DNA of 8,395 nt from the NCBI GenBank assembly GCA_029938505.1, contig JAOZUV010000050.1, forward strand, positions 946-9,340. Direction: 5' to 3'. Within the stretch, counting starts at the first letter, position 1. Each line of letters starts with the position of its first letter. The position numbers and the translations under genes are program-made. This DNA is from Bacteroidales bacterium. GTDB lineage: Bacteria > Bacteroidota > Bacteroidia > Bacteroidales > GCA-2711565. Below are positions 6,534 through 8,395 of the stretch, one piece after another. The notes under the pieces are model-generated. The model was not told the origin of the DNA, did not search any database, and saw only the letters and a list, made by a program, of their open reading frames with translations.

Positions 6534-7265
6534 TCATATCTTATTGAATTTCTTAGAGAAATGTAAAATTAAAAGAGCGACTTCAATTAAAAGAAACGCA
6601 TATACAAAAGAATATTCTTTACTAAATAATGAAATAAATAAAAGAATAGCTGTAATTGCCATAGCTATTTTCCTGTACACAGCTTTCTTGTAAGCGTCAG
6701 TTGACTCAATTCTGTTTGATATCCAGTCAACAATAGTTTTCAGAGAGAGTTTTTCTATTATGGTCACAGCATCACTAGATGATTTACAAAAAATAACTCT
6801 TATATTTCTTTTGTCCAAAACATTCCATAAATCACGATGATTTTTCCCTAAACAAGAATTGGGACCACCATTTTCTTTCATGTAATGCTCATACTTCTCA
6901 AATCGGGAAAAAATAACAGCCAATTCAGAAGAATTATTATCAACAAGCTGCAAAAAACCACAAATTCCATTTGTCTTTTCTTTCTCTCTTTCCTTATCTG
7001 CTAACATTATTTGTGTTAAATCTAAGACATACAATATGGTTTCACTAATTTTACTTTCAGAAGACAATTTCGTTCTAAAATCTTCTTGTGAGAGCAATTG
7101 AAATTTAATACTTCCTTTGTGGGGCGGGCCTGATATTTCAGTAATATCTCCTTTATTTTCAGTGGGATTTGTATGAATCCAATGGTTACTATTATACTTT
7201 TTAAATGCCTCTAAAAGTTCACGCTCACCACTATTATTATGCCCAACAATGATTACATTTTTCAT
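6534..7265 (-). CDS. GTPase-like protein with degenerate P-loop and C-terminal membrane helices
   Basis: 243 residues from the ATG at 7265. A GTG at 7280 would add five residues, but the ATG makes an ATGA overlap with the upstream GTPase gene and puts the first strand at the N-terminus, as in Ras-like GTPases. Strand NVIIVG (3-8) runs into GHNNSGER (8-15), where the P-loop consensus GxxxxGK(S/T) has Glu for the catalytic-site Lys and Arg for Ser/Thr. Other core strands of the fold follow: ILYVLDLT (77-84), LAVIFSRF (115-122, where NKxD would be expected) and VIFCKSSS (157-164). No DxxG or NKxD is visible, so nucleotide binding is doubtful and this is probably a pseudo-GTPase. Two hydrophobic helices (about 200-214 and 219-236) with basic flanks form a C-terminal membrane hairpin. 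Being coupled to the dynamin-like gene, it likely acts as that protein's membrane partner or regulator (inference). An alternative is a highly diverged active TRAFAC-type GTPase. Confidence 0.88.
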   Translation of the reverse strand: MKNVIIVGHNNSGERELLEAFKKYNSNHWIHTNPTENKGDITEISGPPHKGSIKFQLLSQEDFRTKLSSESKISETILYVLDLTQIMLADKEREKEKTNGICGFLQLVDNNSSELAVIFSRFEKYEHYMKENGGPNSCLGKNHRDLWNVLDKRNIRVIFCKSSSDAVTIIEKLSLKTIVDWISNRIESTDAYKKAVYRKIAMAITAILLFISLFSKEYSFVYAFLLIEVALLILHFSKKFNKI

Positions 7266-8356
7266 CCTAATAGCATCCACTTGCTAGAAACTTTTCTTAG
7301 TATTTCTTCCTGACTGTAATTATCAAAATCTAATGAAGTCTCCTTTGTCAACTCAGACTTAAATCTTGCCACAGCCCAATCGGGCCAAATAGTGCTATTG
7401 TTACTTTTATTAAACATCTCATTTTCGAGCAATTGAAATCTTTCAGTAAAAATATCCACTAAATTCTTTTTAACTCTCTGAATAGAAAATACACTTTCTA
7501 AGTAATCTTCGAATGCAATCAAACGACTATCATTTTCAAGTGTCGAAACAACATGGATTTCACAATTGTTTGGGATACTCAAGTTCTCTCTAATTTTATG
7601 CATCTTGTCTGGCGAATAAACATCGCTACTAGAATTGTTAGGAAAAGATGGAGAATCAAATAAATCAGCTTTGGAAAAAATCATATCAAAAAGATATTGT
7701 TGCAAATTGTTTTCTAGAAACTCTTTCTCACCCTGAATTGGATCATGTGATGAGATGAAAAATAGTATTGGATTGCTATCATCTAAATAATCTATCAATC
7801 TCTTAGAATGATTCTCTTTTTTATTTTTTAAAGGAGATGAAAAACCAGGAGTATCAACGAAAGTAACACCGAGTTTTTTTAAAATTCCAAAAGAAGATGA
7901 TTCAATTAAAATACTATCAATTGTATTTGCCTTACTAGCAAAGCTTTCAATCTTTTTGGAAACCTCTCGAGCGGTACCGTATTTATGTTGCTCAATTGTT
8001 ATGGAATTGATAGTACGCAATGTAACTGAGTAATCTATCCTCTTAGAATATATCAACTTAATTATATTAGGCGTTACCGGATTAATTCCAACCGGCAAAA
8101 TATTTTCACCCAAAAGAGCATTAATAAGCGAAGATTTACCAGCACTAGTACTACCGGCAAATGCAACTTCAAGTTTATTCCTCTGATGAAATCCCTGTAA
8201 AACTTTAAGGTTTCTGCCAAGAAATAGCTTTTCATTTTTTAGTAATCGAATAATTTTATCATTACCTTCATGAAAACTAATAGTATCATCAAGAAACCGA
8301 ATGAGCTTTTCAAAAACAAAAATACTTTTTGTAACAAAAACTCTATTTTCGGTCAT
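7262..8356 (-). CDS. Short dynamin-like GTPase
   Basis: 364 residues with an intact GTPase core of the dynamin superfamily. Residues 1-60 are helical. G1 is GSTSAGKSS (68-76); G2 is probably T95 in the NPVTPN stretch; G3 is DTPG (168-171); G4 is SKAD (228-231, in place of the usual NKxD/TKxD). After G3, the stretch SSHDPIQGEKEFL (202-214) matches the QPxxxxExxFL pattern common in bacterial dynamin-like proteins. Members hydrolyse GTP, usually through nucleotide-driven dimerisation at membranes. At 364 residues the protein is short: full bacterial dynamins are usually 600 or more, with a helical trunk and membrane-binding paddle. No membrane helix is visible, so bilayer contact may come from the downstream protein. 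GAGGA lies 11 bases before the ATG, a long but usable spacing. The TGA overlaps the next gene's ATG (ATGA), so the two are translationally coupled and probably equimolar. Confidence 0.93.
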   Translation of the reverse strand: MTENRVFVTKSIFVFEKLIRFLDDTISFHEGNDKIIRLLKNEKLFLGRNLKVLQGFHQRNKLEVAFAGSTSAGKSSLINALLGENILPVGINPVTPNIIKLIYSKRIDYSVTLRTINSITIEQHKYGTAREVSKKIESFASKANTIDSILIESSSFGILKKLGVTFVDTPGFSSPLKNKKENHSKRLIDYLDDSNPILFFISSHDPIQGEKEFLENNLQQYLFDMIFSKADLFDSPSFPNNSSSDVYSPDKMHKIRENLSIPNNCEIHVVSTLENDSRLIAFEDYLESVFSIQRVKKNLVDIFTERFQLLENEMFNKSNNSTIWPDWAVARFKSELTKETSLDFDNYSQEEILRKVSSKWMLLG

Positions 8357-8394
8357 TTAGTATCACTTCCTCGTTTAATCCAGAAAATACAACC
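8343..8394 (-). other. Possible 3' end of an upstream gene, frame undecided
   Basis: Thirty-nine bases lie between the window edge and the dynamin-like ATG. One frame is open from the edge (base 8394) to a TGA at 8353-8355 that overlaps this ATG as ATGA; a second is open (base 8393) to a TAG at 8343-8345, inside the GTPase gene. The third stops earlier. Close packing elsewhere in the series makes an upstream gene ending here likely, but so few codons cannot show which frame is used or what the protein is. Confidence 0.25.
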
Positions 8395-8395
8395 A

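Noticed and set aside
7266..7280. GTG start at 7280 for the degenerate GTPase gene
   Set aside because: The ATG at 7265 overlaps the upstream TGA as ATGA and places the first beta strand at the N-terminus. The GTG adds five residues of no recognisable value and has no better ribosome binding site.
7262..8356. Ribosome-assembly GTPase (Era/Der/YihA type) for the 364-residue protein
   Set aside because: The DPIQGEKEFL stretch after G3, the helical N-terminus and the lack of a KH or second G domain fit dynamin-like proteins better, as does the non-housekeeping setting.
1..8395. Insertion sequence, phage, tRNA/att site or rho-independent terminator
   Set aside because: No transposase or integrase coding, inverted terminal repeats, cloverleaf, or GC-rich hairpin followed by a T-run was found on either strand by eye.

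Overview
The window is bacterial and AT-rich, roughly one-third G+C by eye. Clear Shine-Dalgarno sequences precede most genes. I cannot name the phylum; the Shine-Dalgarno use only argues against lineages that largely lack it, such as Bacteroidetes. Nothing looks like core housekeeping DNA: there is no rRNA, tRNA, ribosomal protein or central-metabolism gene. I also see no transposase, phage gene, CRISPR array or attachment site.

Every gene I can support lies on the minus strand, so transcription runs from high to low coordinates. In that order the window holds: a dynamin-like GTPase (8356-7262); a GTPase-like protein with a degenerate P-loop and two C-terminal membrane helices, joined to the first by an ATGA overlap (7265-6534); a 41-residue membrane-hairpin peptide with a near-perfect ribosome binding site (6492-6367); two tandem, diverged DUF4230-like exported proteins (6361-5645 and 5642-4893); a possible 31-residue membrane peptide (4873-4778); a 487-residue protein with a GEND motif suggesting an SGNH-hydrolase-like fold (4767-3304); a single-pass coiled-coil membrane protein (3275-2391); and a large pentapeptide-like beta-helix protein that is open for 789 codons and leaves the window at base 1 (2368 to <1).

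Apart from the 125-base gap holding the small ORF at 4778-4873, intergenic distances are 41 bases or less. No obvious terminator or strong promoter interrupts the series, so it reads as one operon of at least eight genes, probably continuing past both edges.

The common theme is the membrane. A dynamin-type GTPase would act on or sense lipid bilayers, and its degenerate partner is membrane-anchored. Two DUF4230 proteins and the coiled-coil protein have one N-terminal or near-N-terminal membrane helix and long, probably extracytoplasmic, domains. The beta-helix and GEND proteins look soluble. My inference is a membrane-remodelling, membrane-surveillance or conflict (defence) cassette built round a GTPase pair. 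No gene here proves that role, and I do not recognise the combination as a named system.
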